From a bacterium (GTDB lineage Bacteria > CSSED10-310 > JAFGSJ01): a stretch of DNA of 64,000 bases. Numbering within the stretch: the stretch's first letter is position 1; every line of letters begins with the position of its first letter. Location: the NCBI GenBank assembly GCA_016934675.1, contig JAFGSJ010000065.1, positions 43,301 to 107,300 on the forward strand, in the 5' to 3' direction. A model generated the notes under the pieces. It was not told the DNA's origin and did no database searches. It saw nothing but the letters and a program-made list of their open reading frames with translations. Shown in pieces: positions 1 through 10,518 of this stretch. A program made the translations under genes and the position numbers.

Positions 1-977
1 GGATCATCACTGATATTTCCGGTCGTGGTGTTGGTCTGGATGTGGTCAAACGAAATGTGGAAGATAAACTCAAAGGTACGGTCCAGATCACGCCCCGTCA
101 GGGTTACGGGACACTCTTTACCATTAGCCTGCCCATAACCCTGACCACGACCCAGGCCCTGGTCATCAAAATCTCGGGGCAACGTTTCGTCATCCCTTAT
201 AGTTACGTTGAAGAGACACACTATCGTTCACCCAAGGACATCATCAAGGTCGTCGACAAAACCGCGATTAATGTCCGGGATAAAATATTACCGCTCGTGT
301 TTCTGGGCCGGGTCCTCAACTTGCCTGATTTCAAGGAAATAACCGATGAGGTTATTACCACGGTCATCCTGCGTTCAAACCAGGACCGCATGGTCTTTAT
401 CGTTGATGAAATCATCGATGAACAGGAAATTGTCATTAAACCCATGGGCAGTGTTCTCCATAAAGTCGCCAACTTGTCCGGCTTTACGATCCTGGGCGAT
501 GGTGAAATCGTCTCGATCCTGCATGTTCCCGATCTGATTCTCTCGGCCCGTTTGCTTGCGGAAGCCGTCCCGGCCCATTTACGCAAACTGAAAAAGAAAA
601 TCGAAAAGCAACGCATTCTTGTGGTTGATGACTCACTCAATACGCGTGAAGTGGAAAAGAACATACTGGAAGCCCATGATTATGAAGTCGAGGTGGCGGT
701 CGATGGTCAAGACGCCTTTGAAATCGCTGATCAGAAAGAATTTGATCTGGTGGTGACGGATATTGAAATGCCCAGAATGAACGGTTTCGAGTTGACGAAA
801 CGCCTCCGGAATCATGAACGTTATAAGAACACACCCATTATTATCGTCACCTCTCGGGACAAAGAAGAAGACAAACGGAAGGGTATCGAGATCGGAGCGG
901 ATGCATATATCACCAAGAGCGCCTTCGATGAGAACAATCTGATTGATACGATTGAAACATTGATCGGACCGGTTTGA
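1..977 (+). CDS. cheA: CheA-like chemotaxis/signal histidine kinase with fused receiver, 5' truncated
   Basis: Only the C-terminal part lies in the window and the reading frame is open from the first bases. It begins with the G-box of a CheA HATPase domain (DISGRGVGLDVVK). A CheW-like regulatory domain follows, then a charged linker, then a C-terminal receiver domain from about base 610. The receiver has the expected acidic pair (VVDDS), phospho-acceptor Asp (VVTDIEMPRMNG) and late Lys (ITKSAF). CheA-receiver hybrids phosphorylate their own or partner receivers and usually act with CheW and chemoreceptors, either for motility or for alternative outputs. Any upstream partners are outside the window. 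The next gene, a receiver-kinase on the same strand, starts about 125 bases downstream and probably belongs to the same signalling cluster. Confidence 0.9.
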   Translation, partial: IITDISGRGVGLDVVKRNVEDKLKGTVQITPRQGYGTLFTISLPITLTTTQALVIKISGQRFVIPYSYVEETHYRSPKDIIKVVDKTAINVRDKILPLVFLGRVLNLPDFKEITDEVITTVILRSNQDRMVFIVDEIIDEQEIVIKPMGSVLHKVANLSGFTILGDGEIVSILHVPDLILSARLLAEAVPAHLRKLKKKIEKQRILVVDDSLNTREVEKNILEAHDYEVEVAVDGQDAFEIADQKEFDLVVTDIEMPRMNGFELTKRLRNHERYKNTPIIIVTSRDKEEDKRKGIEIGADAYITKSAFDENNLIDTIETLIGPV

Positions 978-1103
978 CACATTTCATTGTTACACCAAGA
1001 CGGCGAACAACCCGGAATCGGTTGAGAGATCGGTATAATTGCCAAGATCGGATATGTGCCGGTCCTGTTTACAAGGAAACATCAACAATGGGCAGGTGAA
1101 ACT

Positions 1104-3170
1104 ATGACTGAAGACAACAGTAAATTTACCATACTCATATCAGATGACAGTCCGACAATCCTCGATATGCTTCATTTCATGCTCTCTGAAACGGGTTATA
1201 ATGTGATTACGGCCCAGGATGGGCTCGAAGCCATTGAAAAAACCTACGATCATGCCCCGGATTTGATCCTGCTTGACATTCATATGCCCAAAATGAATGG
1301 TTATCAGGTCTGCCGGCTCCTCAAGGAAGACGCAAACACCAAGCAAATCCCCATTATCATTCTCACCTCCCAGATCGAAAAGAGCCATCGTTTCTGGGGG
1401 ATAGAGACCGGGGCCGATTCGTATTTGACCAAAGATTTCGAGCCTGAGCAGCTCTTTGCCGAGATCGATAAATATCTAGCCACGGCTGGACCCAAGGTCC
1501 GACAGGTCCAGGCCGAACCGAAACGGGTCATCTCTCAATCGATTGTTCTCGAGCAAGTCAACAATTTACTCGACCGCAAGCTGTTTCAATCAACAATTGT
1601 CAATGAGATCAGGCGTATCAGTCAATCACGGATCGATTTGGATGAGACTATAAGCTGTCTGCTCGAGATGCTCGATTCCATCTGTGATTTTTCCGGGGCA
1701 GCCATTATCATGCAAGACGATCCGCTTCTCTTTGTGGGTTATGTTCCCGAGAATGCTGAAGCCGGCTTTATCGAGGAGCTTAAAATGAGGACTTTCAGCC
1801 AGGTCCCGGAAGCACTGACCCAGAGTGATAATCCTGCGATCCAAATCATTAACATTTCTCCCGAGTCTGAAGCCCTCAGGCGCCAATCAGGAAAAGGACC
1901 AGCAACAATCAACGCCTTTCAGTTTCTGCCCATGACCATGAAAGGTGAATTTTTCGGCGGTGTCGCTTTGGCCAGTCATCTCGAAAACCCCTGGCAGGCC
2001 GAGACCCTGCTCATCCTCAATACTTTCGCCAAAGAAGCGGTCCTTGTTCTCAATCAGGCTCTCCTGACCAAAAACCTAAAGAAATCGCATCTGGAAATCC
2101 AGGCCTCGAATGAACATCTTAAGGAAATGAACGTGAAACTTGAAGAAGCGATCCACGAGTTAAAGACAACCCAGACCCAGCTCATCCAATCCGAAAAGAT
2201 GGCCGGGCTTGGCCAACTCGTTGCGGGCGTTGCCCATGAGATCAACACCCCTGCCGGAGCCATAAACGCCGCTATCGACAATATCATGACCTATGTCAAC
2301 GATATCAGCGAGTTTCAGAAAATGCTGCTTGGCGTCGGATTGACTCCCGAGGACCAGCAGGTTTTCTTCGATGCCCTCCAGAAATCTATCATCAGCCATC
2401 TTCAAGGCCTGAGATTGAGTACTGTTGAACGCCGCCAGAAAATGAAGGAGATCGAAGGACATTTGATTTCCCTGGGTAGCCTGGACCCGGAAACAGCCAA
2501 GAGTCTGTCTCGGGAATATGCGAGTATGCATATTGACGAATATATCCCGCCCTTGATGCACATCGTTAAAAAAATGAACAAACCCGAGATAATCGATGCT
2601 CTCAAGAACTTCAGTAATCTGGCCCAATCGGTCCGTGATATCAAAATATCGATTGATGCAATCACACGCCTGGTAAAAGCGTTGAAAACCTATTCTCATC
2701 TCGATCAAGCCCAGATTGCCCGCGTTGATATCCATGAAGGCATCGAGACGACCCTGACGATCATGCATAATCAGTTGAAATATGGTATCGAGGTCATCAA
2801 AAATTATTCGGAACTGCCCCAGATAAACTGTTATGTCAATGAACTCAATCAGGTTTGGACCAATATCATCCATAACGCGATCCAGGCCATGGGCGGACGA
2901 GGTGAATTGATCATTGATACCTATCTGAAAGATGGCGATGTAGCAGTCAAGATTTCTGACAATGGTCCCGGCATTCCTCCGGAAATCCAAGCCAAGATTT
3001 TCGAGCCCTTTTTTACGACCAAAAAGGCTGGTGAGGGAACCGGCATGGGGCTTAGCCTGGTCACTCAAATCATCGAAAAACATCAGGGTAAAATTTCGGT
3101 CAGTTCCGCTCCAGGCAAAACAGCTTTCGAGATTATCCTGCCCATTGACAAGGTCACAATCGATGCCTAA
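1104..3170 (+). CDS. Response regulator-histidine kinase hybrid (REC-GAF-like-DHp-HATPase)
   Basis: A 688-residue cytoplasmic kinase. An N-terminal receiver (residues ~8-125; phospho-acceptor Asp58 in [11 protein letters not shown]) is followed by a GAF-like sensory region (~180-310), a coiled coil and a histidine-kinase core. The H-box histidine is His378 (VAHEINTP). The ATPase has N-box (IIHNAIQAM), G1 (ISDNGPGIP) and G2 (GTGMGLSL). An unusually long stretch of about 130 residues separates the H-box from the second dimerisation helix ([12 protein letters not shown]). ATG 1104 is preferred over in-frame codons at 1056 because AGGTG lies 6-7 bases before it and the receiver starts directly after. 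There is no membrane segment, so the input is likely phosphotransfer from a partner such as the upstream CheA-like kinase, plus a ligand in the GAF-like part. Confidence 0.88.
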   Translation: MTEDNSKFTILISDDSPTILDMLHFMLSETGYNVITAQDGLEAIEKTYDHAPDLILLDIHMPKMNGYQVCRLLKEDANTKQIPIIILTSQIEKSHRFWGIETGADSYLTKDFEPEQLFAEIDKYLATAGPKVRQVQAEPKRVISQSIVLEQVNNLLDRKLFQSTIVNEIRRISQSRIDLDETISCLLEMLDSICDFSGAAIIMQDDPLLFVGYVPENAEAGFIEELKMRTFSQVPEALTQSDNPAIQIINISPESEALRRQSGKGPATINAFQFLPMTMKGEFFGGVALASHLENPWQAETLLILNTFAKEAVLVLNQALLTKNLKKSHLEIQASNEHLKEMNVKLEEAIHELKTTQTQLIQSEKMAGLGQLVAGVAHEINTPAGAINAAIDNIMTYVNDISEFQKMLLGVGLTPEDQQVFFDALQKSIISHLQGLRLSTVERRQKMKEIEGHLISLGSLDPETAKSLSREYASMHIDEYIPPLMHIVKKMNKPEIIDALKNFSNLAQSVRDIKISIDAITRLVKALKTYSHLDQAQIARVDIHEGIETTLTIMHNQLKYGIEVIKNYSELPQINCYVNELNQVWTNIIHNAIQAMGGRGELIIDTYLKDGDVAVKISDNGPGIPPEIQAKIFEPFFTTKKAGEGTGMGLSLVTQIIEKHQGKISVSSAPGKTAFEIILPIDKVTIDA

Positions 3171-3235
3171 GAATTCGATTGACGGAGAGTGACCATTCAG
3201 AAATAAAATTTGACAGGATAACAGAAGGAGTCATC

Positions 3236-4846
3236 ATGTCAAAAAAAGGCTTCATAATCTGTATCGATGATGAACAAGCTGTATTAAATCAATTATCCGG
3301 GCAACTCGCCAAGAAATTTGGGAATTCGCATGAGATCGAGATCGCCGAAAGCGCTGAGGAAGCCATGGAATTGATTGATCAACTGATCAATCAGGAACAC
3401 GAACATGTCGAGTTAGTCATATGCGATCAGATCATGCCCGGTCTGAAGGGTGATCGTTGTCTCGAACAGCTCAATGCCAGATTTCCCGAGATCAAAAAAA
3501 TCCTCCTTACGGGCCAGGCCGGGCTTGAATCGGCTATTTATGCCATCAACAAAGCCAATCTCGACAAATATATCGAAAAGCCCTGGGAAATTGAAGACCT
3601 GTCCATGACGATCAAAACTCTGACTGAGCAATACACCCTCAAACGTCGACTCGATCTGTACAACAAAGAACTCGAAAAAAAGAATAAAAACCTCGAGACC
3701 CTGCACCAGATCGGGATCACACTCAATGCGATCCGTGATGCGGACCAGTTATATCCGGCTGTGATTGCAGCCTGCACTAAACTTACCGTCAACCAGGACC
3801 TGATCTATTTCCATCAGAGCGGTATTGACCGTAAACCGCCACTGGCCAGTCCCCAGATCGCTGCCGAACTCGTGTCTATCCTGTGGCAAGGCTATAGTCA
3901 CAACCTCGAAGACGCCTTGAAGGCAGGTATTCCGCTCACACTCGATCACCGTCAAGCAAACGAATACTTCAGTACGCCCCTTTCCGACCAGTTTCCAACC
4001 CTTAAATTCACCGTCTGGATCCCGGTCTCGACCAAGGAAAAATTCCTGGGGACTATCTGTTTATTTTTCAATGAAACGATTTCAACGGAGTTGACCTCGA
4101 CCCTTTCTATTCTTGCGAACCAATTCGCTACGACCTTATATAATCTCGAATTAACTGCAGATAAAATCAAGGGCGAACGCCTGGCCACCATCGGACAGAT
4201 GATCTCCTCGATCATACACGATTTCAAGAATCCGATGACCACGATCAAGGGTATGGTTGGCCTGATGGGCGACAGCGACTTTGCCCTCGAAGAACGAAAA
4301 ATGTACTCGAATATGGTCATCGAAGAAGTGGACCGGGTCGTGGGCATGGTCAACGAATTACTCGAATTTTCGCGGGGCGGTCGGGGAGAATTCCGAAAAA
4401 CCGATGTACTCCTTGGCGATGTCCTCGATAAAATTTGCACTGTCTACGAAAAGGAATTTGAAGGTAAAGGTATCACGATTGTTAAGCAATTTGACTATAA
4501 AGAGCAGATACAGATCGATGTCGAAAAAATGAAACGGGCCCTGTTCAATATCATCGATAATGCCCGTGACGCCATGGCTGACGGTGGCTCGATCACCGTT
4601 GCCTCAGCCAGAAAAGAAGATGCGGTCGAATTGACCATCGCCGATACCGGACCCGGCATGCCCCCGGAAATCAGGGATAGTATCTTCGAACCCTTCGTTT
4701 CTCATGGCAAAATACATGGCACCGGTCTGGGGATGGCTATCACTAAAAAGATCATCGATGATCATAAAGGACACATTGCACTGGTTAGCGAGCCCGGTCA
4801 GGGCACTATCTTCACCATTCGACTGCCCCTGGCCCCAACCTTCTGA
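3236..4846 (+). CDS. Response regulator-histidine kinase hybrid (REC-GAF-HisKA-HATPase)
   Basis: A 536-residue soluble kinase. Its receiver (residues ~5-130) has the acidic pair IDDE, Asp64 in ICDQIMPGLKG, and Lys in EKPW. Next come a coiled coil, a GAF-like domain (~165-300), a HisKA helix with His328 (IIHDFKNP) and an HATPase with N-box (IIDNARDAM), G1 (IADTGPGMP) and G2 (GTGLGMAI). The start is fixed by a perfect AAGGAG six bases before ATG 3236; an upstream in-frame start would add a poor N-terminus. The gene follows the preceding kinase by 65 bases and is probably co-transcribed with it. Together with the CheA-like protein it suggests a three-kinase phosphorelay. It converges with the lipoprotein gene on the other strand, with a 28-base gap. 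Confidence 0.88.
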   Translation: MSKKGFIICIDDEQAVLNQLSGQLAKKFGNSHEIEIAESAEEAMELIDQLINQEHEHVELVICDQIMPGLKGDRCLEQLNARFPEIKKILLTGQAGLESAIYAINKANLDKYIEKPWEIEDLSMTIKTLTEQYTLKRRLDLYNKELEKKNKNLETLHQIGITLNAIRDADQLYPAVIAACTKLTVNQDLIYFHQSGIDRKPPLASPQIAAELVSILWQGYSHNLEDALKAGIPLTLDHRQANEYFSTPLSDQFPTLKFTVWIPVSTKEKFLGTICLFFNETISTELTSTLSILANQFATTLYNLELTADKIKGERLATIGQMISSIIHDFKNPMTTIKGMVGLMGDSDFALEERKMYSNMVIEEVDRVVGMVNELLEFSRGGRGEFRKTDVLLGDVLDKICTVYEKEFEGKGITIVKQFDYKEQIQIDVEKMKRALFNIIDNARDAMADGGSITVASARKEDAVELTIADTGPGMPPEIRDSIFEPFVSHGKIHGTGLGMAITKKIIDDHKGHIALVSEPGQGTIFTIRLPLAPTF

Positions 4847-4874
4847 ACGGGTCTAAAAAAAAGCAATCAAACTG

Positions 4875-5873
4875 TTATTCTGGGAAATAGACCGGTTCGG
4901 CACTGGTATCGGTAAGCGGGACTGACAGAGCTGTCCCGGATTCCATCCAATCAACCAGGGCTTTCAAGCCTGCCTGATGAGCAGCGGTGATGTCCTCGAT
5001 CGTAAAAGTGCCCTGATAAGGTGCGGGAGGCACATGTATAAAACCGCCCACAATCTCATTCTCCGTTTGATACGTTGTGTAATACATGATATGGTAAAAA
5101 ATATAATTACACAGATAAGTCCCGGCATTATTCGAAATCACGGCGGGATAACCGGCCTGTTCCATGGCTGTCTTCATTTCATTGACCGGCAAACCTGTCG
5201 GTAAGGTATCCGGTCCGTCCGGGTATATTGGATCATTGGACCGTTTGACCCCGTTGTTATCAGTCCCGAATTGTTTGTTTTTAGCCACAGTTTCGAGAGC
5301 CATAGCATCAGCATAGGCCATACCTGTTCCGATCAGCACGGTCGGTTTAAGGAGGTAAATCGCTGCTTCGAGCAGGCTCCAAGACACATCCCACAGGACA
5401 GGCAACTCGATGACTCTGATATCGAGACCTTCATAGAGGGTCTGGTTAAGGGGCCAGAGAGCTTCAATCGAAGGATTGGTCTCATAATTGCCAAAAGGGC
5501 CAAATCCGCTCATTAATACCACCGGTGGAATATCGATTGCCAATTCCTTGGTCGCACTGTCATGACCATCGCTGGCCTTGACGGTAAACTGGTAATAACC
5601 GTGATCAGTCGGCTGGCCGTGGAGGACACCATTTGTTTCCAATTGGAGACCAGGGGGCAGAGTGCCGGTTTGGATAGACCAGGTGACAGTTCCATCAGCA
5701 TCGCGAACTTCGAGCGTGACAGTATAACTCATCAAAACTCTCCCGCCGGGCAGTTCACTGGTGAAAATCCAGATGGTCGAATCGTCGTCGTCATCAGGGC
5801 AGGACACCAGTAAGAAAGCCAGAACACAAACCGACACGAGAACAGACATTTTTATCCACAGGTCCCTCTGCAT
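4875..5873 (-). CDS. Lipoprotein with Ig-like domain and pyroglutamyl-peptidase I (C15)-like domain
   Basis: A 332-residue exported lipoprotein. The N-terminus has a hydrophobic stretch ending in the lipobox LVSC, followed by five aspartates. An immunoglobulin-like putative-Ig module (~residues 35-110, LPPGLQLETNGVLHG) precedes a domain matching pyroglutamyl peptidase I: VLMSGFGPFG, then LETVAKN (catalytic Glu), GTYLCNYIFY (catalytic Cys) and GFIHVPPAP (catalytic His). All three triad positions are kept. In known C15 enzymes this triad removes N-terminal pyroglutamate from peptides in the cytoplasm, so a lipid-anchored version with an Ig module is unusual. Start: AAGGAG lies seven bases before ATG 5873. 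The gene follows the GGDEF/EAL gene by 13 bases, probably as the last gene of that operon. Confidence 0.83.
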   Translation of the reverse strand: MQRDLWIKMSVLVSVCVLAFLLVSCPDDDDDSTIWIFTSELPGGRVLMSYTVTLEVRDADGTVTWSIQTGTLPPGLQLETNGVLHGQPTDHGYYQFTVKASDGHDSATKELAIDIPPVVLMSGFGPFGNYETNPSIEALWPLNQTLYEGLDIRVIELPVLWDVSWSLLEAAIYLLKPTVLIGTGMAYADAMALETVAKNKQFGTDNNGVKRSNDPIYPDGPDTLPTGLPVNEMKTAMEQAGYPAVISNNAGTYLCNYIFYHIMYYTTYQTENEIVGGFIHVPPAPYQGTFTIEDITAAHQAGLKALVDWMESGTALSVPLTDTSAEPVYFPE

Positions 5874-5886
5874 AATTTTCTCCTTA

Positions 5887-8800
5887 TCAAGTATCCGAAT
5901 CAAACCAGGAAACATCCTGGGTCATCATGTCTTCAGCTTGCTGAGTGGTCAAGGGTGTTGAGAAATAGAAACCTTGCGCATAGTCACAATTCAACTCACG
6001 TAACAGCATGAGTTGTTGTTTGGTTTCGACCCCTTCAGCAATAACATCCATGTTCAGATTATGGGCCAGGGTGATGATCGTATGAACGATAGCGATCTCG
6101 TCCTCGTTTTCAGCCATTTTTTTAATAAAGGAGCGATCGATTTTCAAGGCATCCAGTGGAAAATAGTGAAGATAACTCAGTGAAGAGTAACCTTTTCCGA
6201 AATCATCTATATACAACCTGAACCCAAGGTTCTTCATTTTAAGCAGGATGTCTGTGGCATGCTCCAGATTCTCCATGATCGCACTTTCGGTTATCTCGAG
6301 CCTGATATTATCAGGTTCGAGTGTACTGCTCTGCAGAATACTTTCGATAAAATTCAGGAAGCTGGTTTCGTTGAACTGTTTACCCGAAAGGTTGACGCTG
6401 ATCGAAATATCCTTGTCCTTGAAGCCATTGGACTGCCATGATTGTAACTGGGTACAGGCTTCGTTGAGAACCCAGCGATCGATGGCCAGGATCATGCCCG
6501 AATCCTCGGCTGTGTTAATGAACTCGACGGGCAGCACAATCCCTTTCTTGGGGTGATACCAGCGAACCAGTGATTCGAAACCGGCTAGTTTTCCGGCTTC
6601 GAGATTCACGATCGGTTGATAATACAGCAGAAATTCGCCACGATCGATTGCCCGCCTGAGGTCTGTTTCGAGCTCGAGCAAGGCTTGGGCCTTTTCATGC
6701 ATCTGGGCATCGAAAATGACAGCCCGACCCCTCCCGGCAGCTTTAGCCCGATACATGGCCGTGTCCACATCTCGCAAATACAGTTCAGGTCGATCATACT
6801 GCACATTCGAGAAAGTGATCCCGATACTCCCTGAAGTGAAAACCTCGTGTTGCTCGATTCTAAAGGGTTGAGCAATAGCTGATTGGATGCGGTCGATCAA
6901 GCGGCTGACCTGGTTGGTATGCTTGACATCTTCGAGCAGGATGGCAAATTCATCACCGCCCAAACGGGCCAATGTATCGCCCGGCCTCAGGAATGAATGC
7001 AGTTTTTCGGCGATAACATGTAACAGCTTATCCCCGACAAAGTGCCCCAGGCTGTCATTGACCATGTTAAAGCGGTCCAGATCAATCATAACCACCGCGA
7101 ACTTGAATTTGGGATCACGACGGGCCAGATCGATCGAATGTCCGAGACGATCAACGAAGAGAGCACGATTCGGTAAAGCAGTCAAAACATCGTGGAAGGC
7201 GTCGTGCAACAATTGTTCTTCAGCTCGCTTGCGGTCCGTGATATCGATGTTCGATCCGGCGATACGGGTCGCATTGCCTTCTCGGTCCCTGACCGCCATG
7301 CCACGGCCCAGGACCCAACGATATGACTTATCCTTATGCTGCATCCTGTGTTCGTTCTCAAAGTGGGGCGTGATCCCTTGCAAATGAACTTGTATATCGG
7401 TTTTCAGCTTTGGCAGATCATCCGGATGGACCCGGTCCAGCCATTGATCGGGAAACATGGTTATCTCGTCCGGCTCATAACCGAGCATGCTTTTCCAGCG
7501 CGGTGAATAATAAACGACATTTGTTTTCAGGTTCCAGTCCCACAAACCGTCATTAGCCCCGAGTGCGGCTAGAGCATAGCGTTCCTCACTCTCCCTCAGG
7601 GCCTCTTCCGATTTTCCCCGCTCGGCAGCTTCGAAAGCCAAGGAGATGAGATCGGCCAGCGAAGCGGAATACTGCTGTTCATCCGTATCCCAATGCCGCA
7701 TGAGCCCGGTATGCTCCTGGCATAAAATCCCGATCACTTTCCCTTTCAGCACGATGGCTGCATCAAGCATCGAACTCACCTGTAAATCTTCGAGATAGTT
7801 CTTGGCCATGCAGGCAGTCCGGGGATCATTCATAACATCATGGGCCACAATCGCCCTCTCTTTGTAGAGCGCATCGAAATACTCCGGAAAATCAGCAACC
7901 TTCAGGACCTGACCGGACGAGTGCTCCTCTTTGCCACGTTCATAGACATCCTGGGCGTAGATTTGCTGGTCATTATCGGTAAAAACCCAAATTCCGACCC
8001 GCTCGACATCATTGACCTCAGAGGCAGTCCGCGTTATTTCCGACAGGACTTCAGGAATATCGCCCGTGGTTAAAAATCCACTCCGGGTCAGATAGAGCAG
8101 GCTTTCATTCTGACGTTTAATCCTTTGTTCACGCTTGTGATTTTCTTCTTCCTGTCTCTTTCGTTCGGAAATGTCACGGGCAATGCCCTGAAAACGACCG
8201 TCCTGCATCCCCTTGGCACTGATCTCAACCGAGATATAATGCCCATCACGATGGACCAAGGTCCGCTCGATAATGACCGTTTCCTCCGTGGTGAGTGTCT
8301 GAGCAATCAAGGGTTTGAGCTTGAGTTCTTCGTGCGGGATCAGGTCCGCAAAAGGCTTTTCGAGTAATTCTTTGCGTGAGTAGTCCAGCATTGTACAGGC
8401 CACGGTGTTAACATCCTGAATGACGGCTTGATGGTCAAGTATGAAAATAGCATCTGAGGCTTGCTCGACCAGGCTACGGTAACGTTCCTCACTCACACGC
8501 AGGGCCTCGAGTGCCAGCTTCTGCATGGTTATATCACGAGCAACAGCCAGGCAAAAAGAAATGATGCCCTTAGCCGTACGTAAGGGCACAGCCCGGACAT
8601 CCAACCAGCGTAACGATCCCTGTTGCCCGATCAGTTCACATTCCAGGTCACGTGCTTTGCCTTCAAAAACGCGATTCAACAATCGCTTGAACTGCCGCTT
8701 TATCTTTGGACTAAAAAAAGACTGTAAGGACCGGCCGATGATTTCAGACGAATTATCTATCTCCAGGGTTTTTAAACCCGCGGTATTGATCTCCTGGATT

Positions 8801-10518
8801 TTCCCTTCTTGATCGAGCAATAGGACGCATTCCGGTTCGGTATCAAATATGGTCCTCAACCTGCTCTCACTCTCAGATAGGGCATCCTCGACCACTTTTT
8901 TCTCGGTAATATCCTGAATTTGGAAAATGATCCCAACCGGTTTGCCGGCTTTGTCCCGAAACAGAGTATTCTGTAAATACGCTGGAAAAGTCTGCCCATC
9001 CTTTTTATTATGGACCAGTTCCCCGCTGAACGATCCTTTTTCCTTGACCTGTTTCATGGCCTGGATCAGCAACTCCTGACTATTCTGATTCTGAAACAGA
9101 TAAATATTGCTGCCGATAATGTCCTCAGCAGAATAACCATGCATGACCGTAAAAGTCCTGTTAGTATAAAGCAGTTGACCATCGAGGTCCGTCATGGCCA
9201 TGCCTATCGCACTCTGTTCAACTGTCTGGGACAGTAATCCTAAACGCTGTTCGATCCGCTTGCGGTCCGTGATATCGCGATCGATACAATGATAGCCGAT
9301 AATGCGGCCTGACGCATCTTTGGTCCCGACTTTATGTGATTGAATCCACCGCCAGTCACCGGATTTACTCTTAAGTCGATATTCGAACTCATAGGACGGC
9401 ACACCGTTTGTATACTTCGCAAAAAACGCCTCGATGATTTTTAGATCATCAGGCTGGGTAATCTCACGCCATAGAAAGGGATTTTTATCGAGTTCCTGGG
9501 TCGAATAACCCGTGATCCGGGAATATGTTTCGTTCAGGACGGTGATCGCACCATCCAGAGATTGAGTATAGATCATATCATCGACATTCTTGATGAAGAA
9601 TTTGTACTGTTCCGCAGAAAGCAAGGCATTCATCCGCACGCCGATATCAATCACCGTTATGATATCCGCCGGATGACCCTCAAAATCCACCACCATGGAA
9701 AAGAGTTCGATCCATTTTTCTTCACCCGATTTGGTTATAATCTTACTGGTATAGCGAGGAATAGCGTGCGGATCACCACTCATTTTTTTGTGTAATTGTT
9801 CCAAGGCAAACGCACGATGATCCGGATGGATCAATTTAAGGAACTCCTCAGGCGACCAACTTTGAAATTCAGAGAGGGAATAACCTGAAGCATGACAGAC
9901 ATACTGGTTGGCATATCTAATCCTACCATGCTGGATCATGATGAGACCGACAAGGCTCTGTTCATCCAAAAATCGTTGCTGAGAATGACAATTGATCAAA
10001 TTTTTAAGTGCGTTTTTGTCAGCTGCCAGGTCTACCAGCAGTTGGACCAGCTCCTCGAGAAAGGCTGTGATCTGCTCTGTCGGAAGTGCTTCAATACTAT
10101 CAATGGCTTCGTTATGTGCAATAAGAATATTTCTATCAGGATGCTGTTTTGAAACGAACCAGACATGATGACTGTAACCTGTCCGGTCCACTAATTCTTT
10201 GTAGAATGATTCGTATTGGTCCTTGTGATCGTACTGAAACAAACCGGTAGGCATAGGCACGCTGTCAAATTGAATCAGGGCCCCTTCAGGGAAACCAATC
10301 TGATACAAGTCCGTTATCGTGCCCTCGGCCGGTTTTCCTGTGCAAAAAGCACAAGCAGAAACGGCCAATTCCGAGGAAATTGCCTGAAGAAAATCAACCA
10401 TAGCCTGGTTGAGGTGAATACCGCATTGCCTGAGGGTGGAATTGTGTCGATACAGTGCGATCAGTATTGTTTGAAGATGAAGGTTTTCGTTACCTGCATG
10501 ATTCAAATCTGACATCAT
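5887..10518 (-). CDS. Multi-PAS/GAF GGDEF-EAL cyclic-di-GMP signalling protein
   Basis: A 1543-residue soluble sensor. An unrecognised N-terminal sensory region (~1-190) is followed by PAS domains near residues 196, 306, 433, 556 and 683, a GAF domain (~806-966) and a sixth PAS (~983-1100, with PAC). A GGDEF domain (~1109-1275) and an EAL domain (~1290-1535) complete it. The cyclase signature is intact (RLGGDEF) and a canonical inhibitory site RxxD (RPGD) lies five residues before it. The phosphodiesterase signature is ESL rather than EAL, but the metal-binding and catalytic motifs DDFGKGYSS, EGVE and QGF are present, so both activities are possible. No membrane segments are seen. ATG 10518 (or 10515) is preferred to a TTG at 10533. 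It probably belongs to an operon from the FIST gene down to the lipoprotein. Confidence 0.9.
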   Translation of the reverse strand: MMSDLNHAGNENLHLQTILIALYRHNSTLRQCGIHLNQAMVDFLQAISSELAVSACAFCTGKPAEGTITDLYQIGFPEGALIQFDSVPMPTGLFQYDHKDQYESFYKELVDRTGYSHHVWFVSKQHPDRNILIAHNEAIDSIEALPTEQITAFLEELVQLLVDLAADKNALKNLINCHSQQRFLDEQSLVGLIMIQHGRIRYANQYVCHASGYSLSEFQSWSPEEFLKLIHPDHRAFALEQLHKKMSGDPHAIPRYTSKIITKSGEEKWIELFSMVVDFEGHPADIITVIDIGVRMNALLSAEQYKFFIKNVDDMIYTQSLDGAITVLNETYSRITGYSTQELDKNPFLWREITQPDDLKIIEAFFAKYTNGVPSYEFEYRLKSKSGDWRWIQSHKVGTKDASGRIIGYHCIDRDITDRKRIEQRLGLLSQTVEQSAIGMAMTDLDGQLLYTNRTFTVMHGYSAEDIIGSNIYLFQNQNSQELLIQAMKQVKEKGSFSGELVHNKKDGQTFPAYLQNTLFRDKAGKPVGIIFQIQDITEKKVVEDALSESESRLRTIFDTEPECVLLLDQEGKIQEINTAGLKTLEIDNSSEIIGRSLQSFFSPKIKRQFKRLLNRVFEGKARDLECELIGQQGSLRWLDVRAVPLRTAKGIISFCLAVARDITMQKLALEALRVSEERYRSLVEQASDAIFILDHQAVIQDVNTVACTMLDYSRKELLEKPFADLIPHEELKLKPLIAQTLTTEETVIIERTLVHRDGHYISVEISAKGMQDGRFQGIARDISERKRQEEENHKREQRIKRQNESLLYLTRSGFLTTGDIPEVLSEITRTASEVNDVERVGIWVFTDNDQQIYAQDVYERGKEEHSSGQVLKVADFPEYFDALYKERAIVAHDVMNDPRTACMAKNYLEDLQVSSMLDAAIVLKGKVIGILCQEHTGLMRHWDTDEQQYSASLADLISLAFEAAERGKSEEALRESEERYALAALGANDGLWDWNLKTNVVYYSPRWKSMLGYEPDEITMFPDQWLDRVHPDDLPKLKTDIQVHLQGITPHFENEHRMQHKDKSYRWVLGRGMAVRDREGNATRIAGSNIDITDRKRAEEQLLHDAFHDVLTALPNRALFVDRLGHSIDLARRDPKFKFAVVMIDLDRFNMVNDSLGHFVGDKLLHVIAEKLHSFLRPGDTLARLGGDEFAILLEDVKHTNQVSRLIDRIQSAIAQPFRIEQHEVFTSGSIGITFSNVQYDRPELYLRDVDTAMYRAKAAGRGRAVIFDAQMHEKAQALLELETDLRRAIDRGEFLLYYQPIVNLEAGKLAGFESLVRWYHPKKGIVLPVEFINTAEDSGMILAIDRWVLNEACTQLQSWQSNGFKDKDISISVNLSGKQFNETSFLNFIESILQSSTLEPDNIRLEITESAIMENLEHATDILLKMKNLGFRLYIDDFGKGYSSLSYLHYFPLDALKIDRSFIKKMAENEDEIAIVHTIITLAHNLNMDVIAEGVETKQQLMLLRELNCDYAQGFYFSTPLTTQQAEDMMTQDVSWFDSDT

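Noticed and set aside
2160..3083. 307-codon open frame on the minus strand
   Set aside because: It is fully antisense to a clear receiver-histidine kinase, and its product has no recognisable motif or ribosome site.
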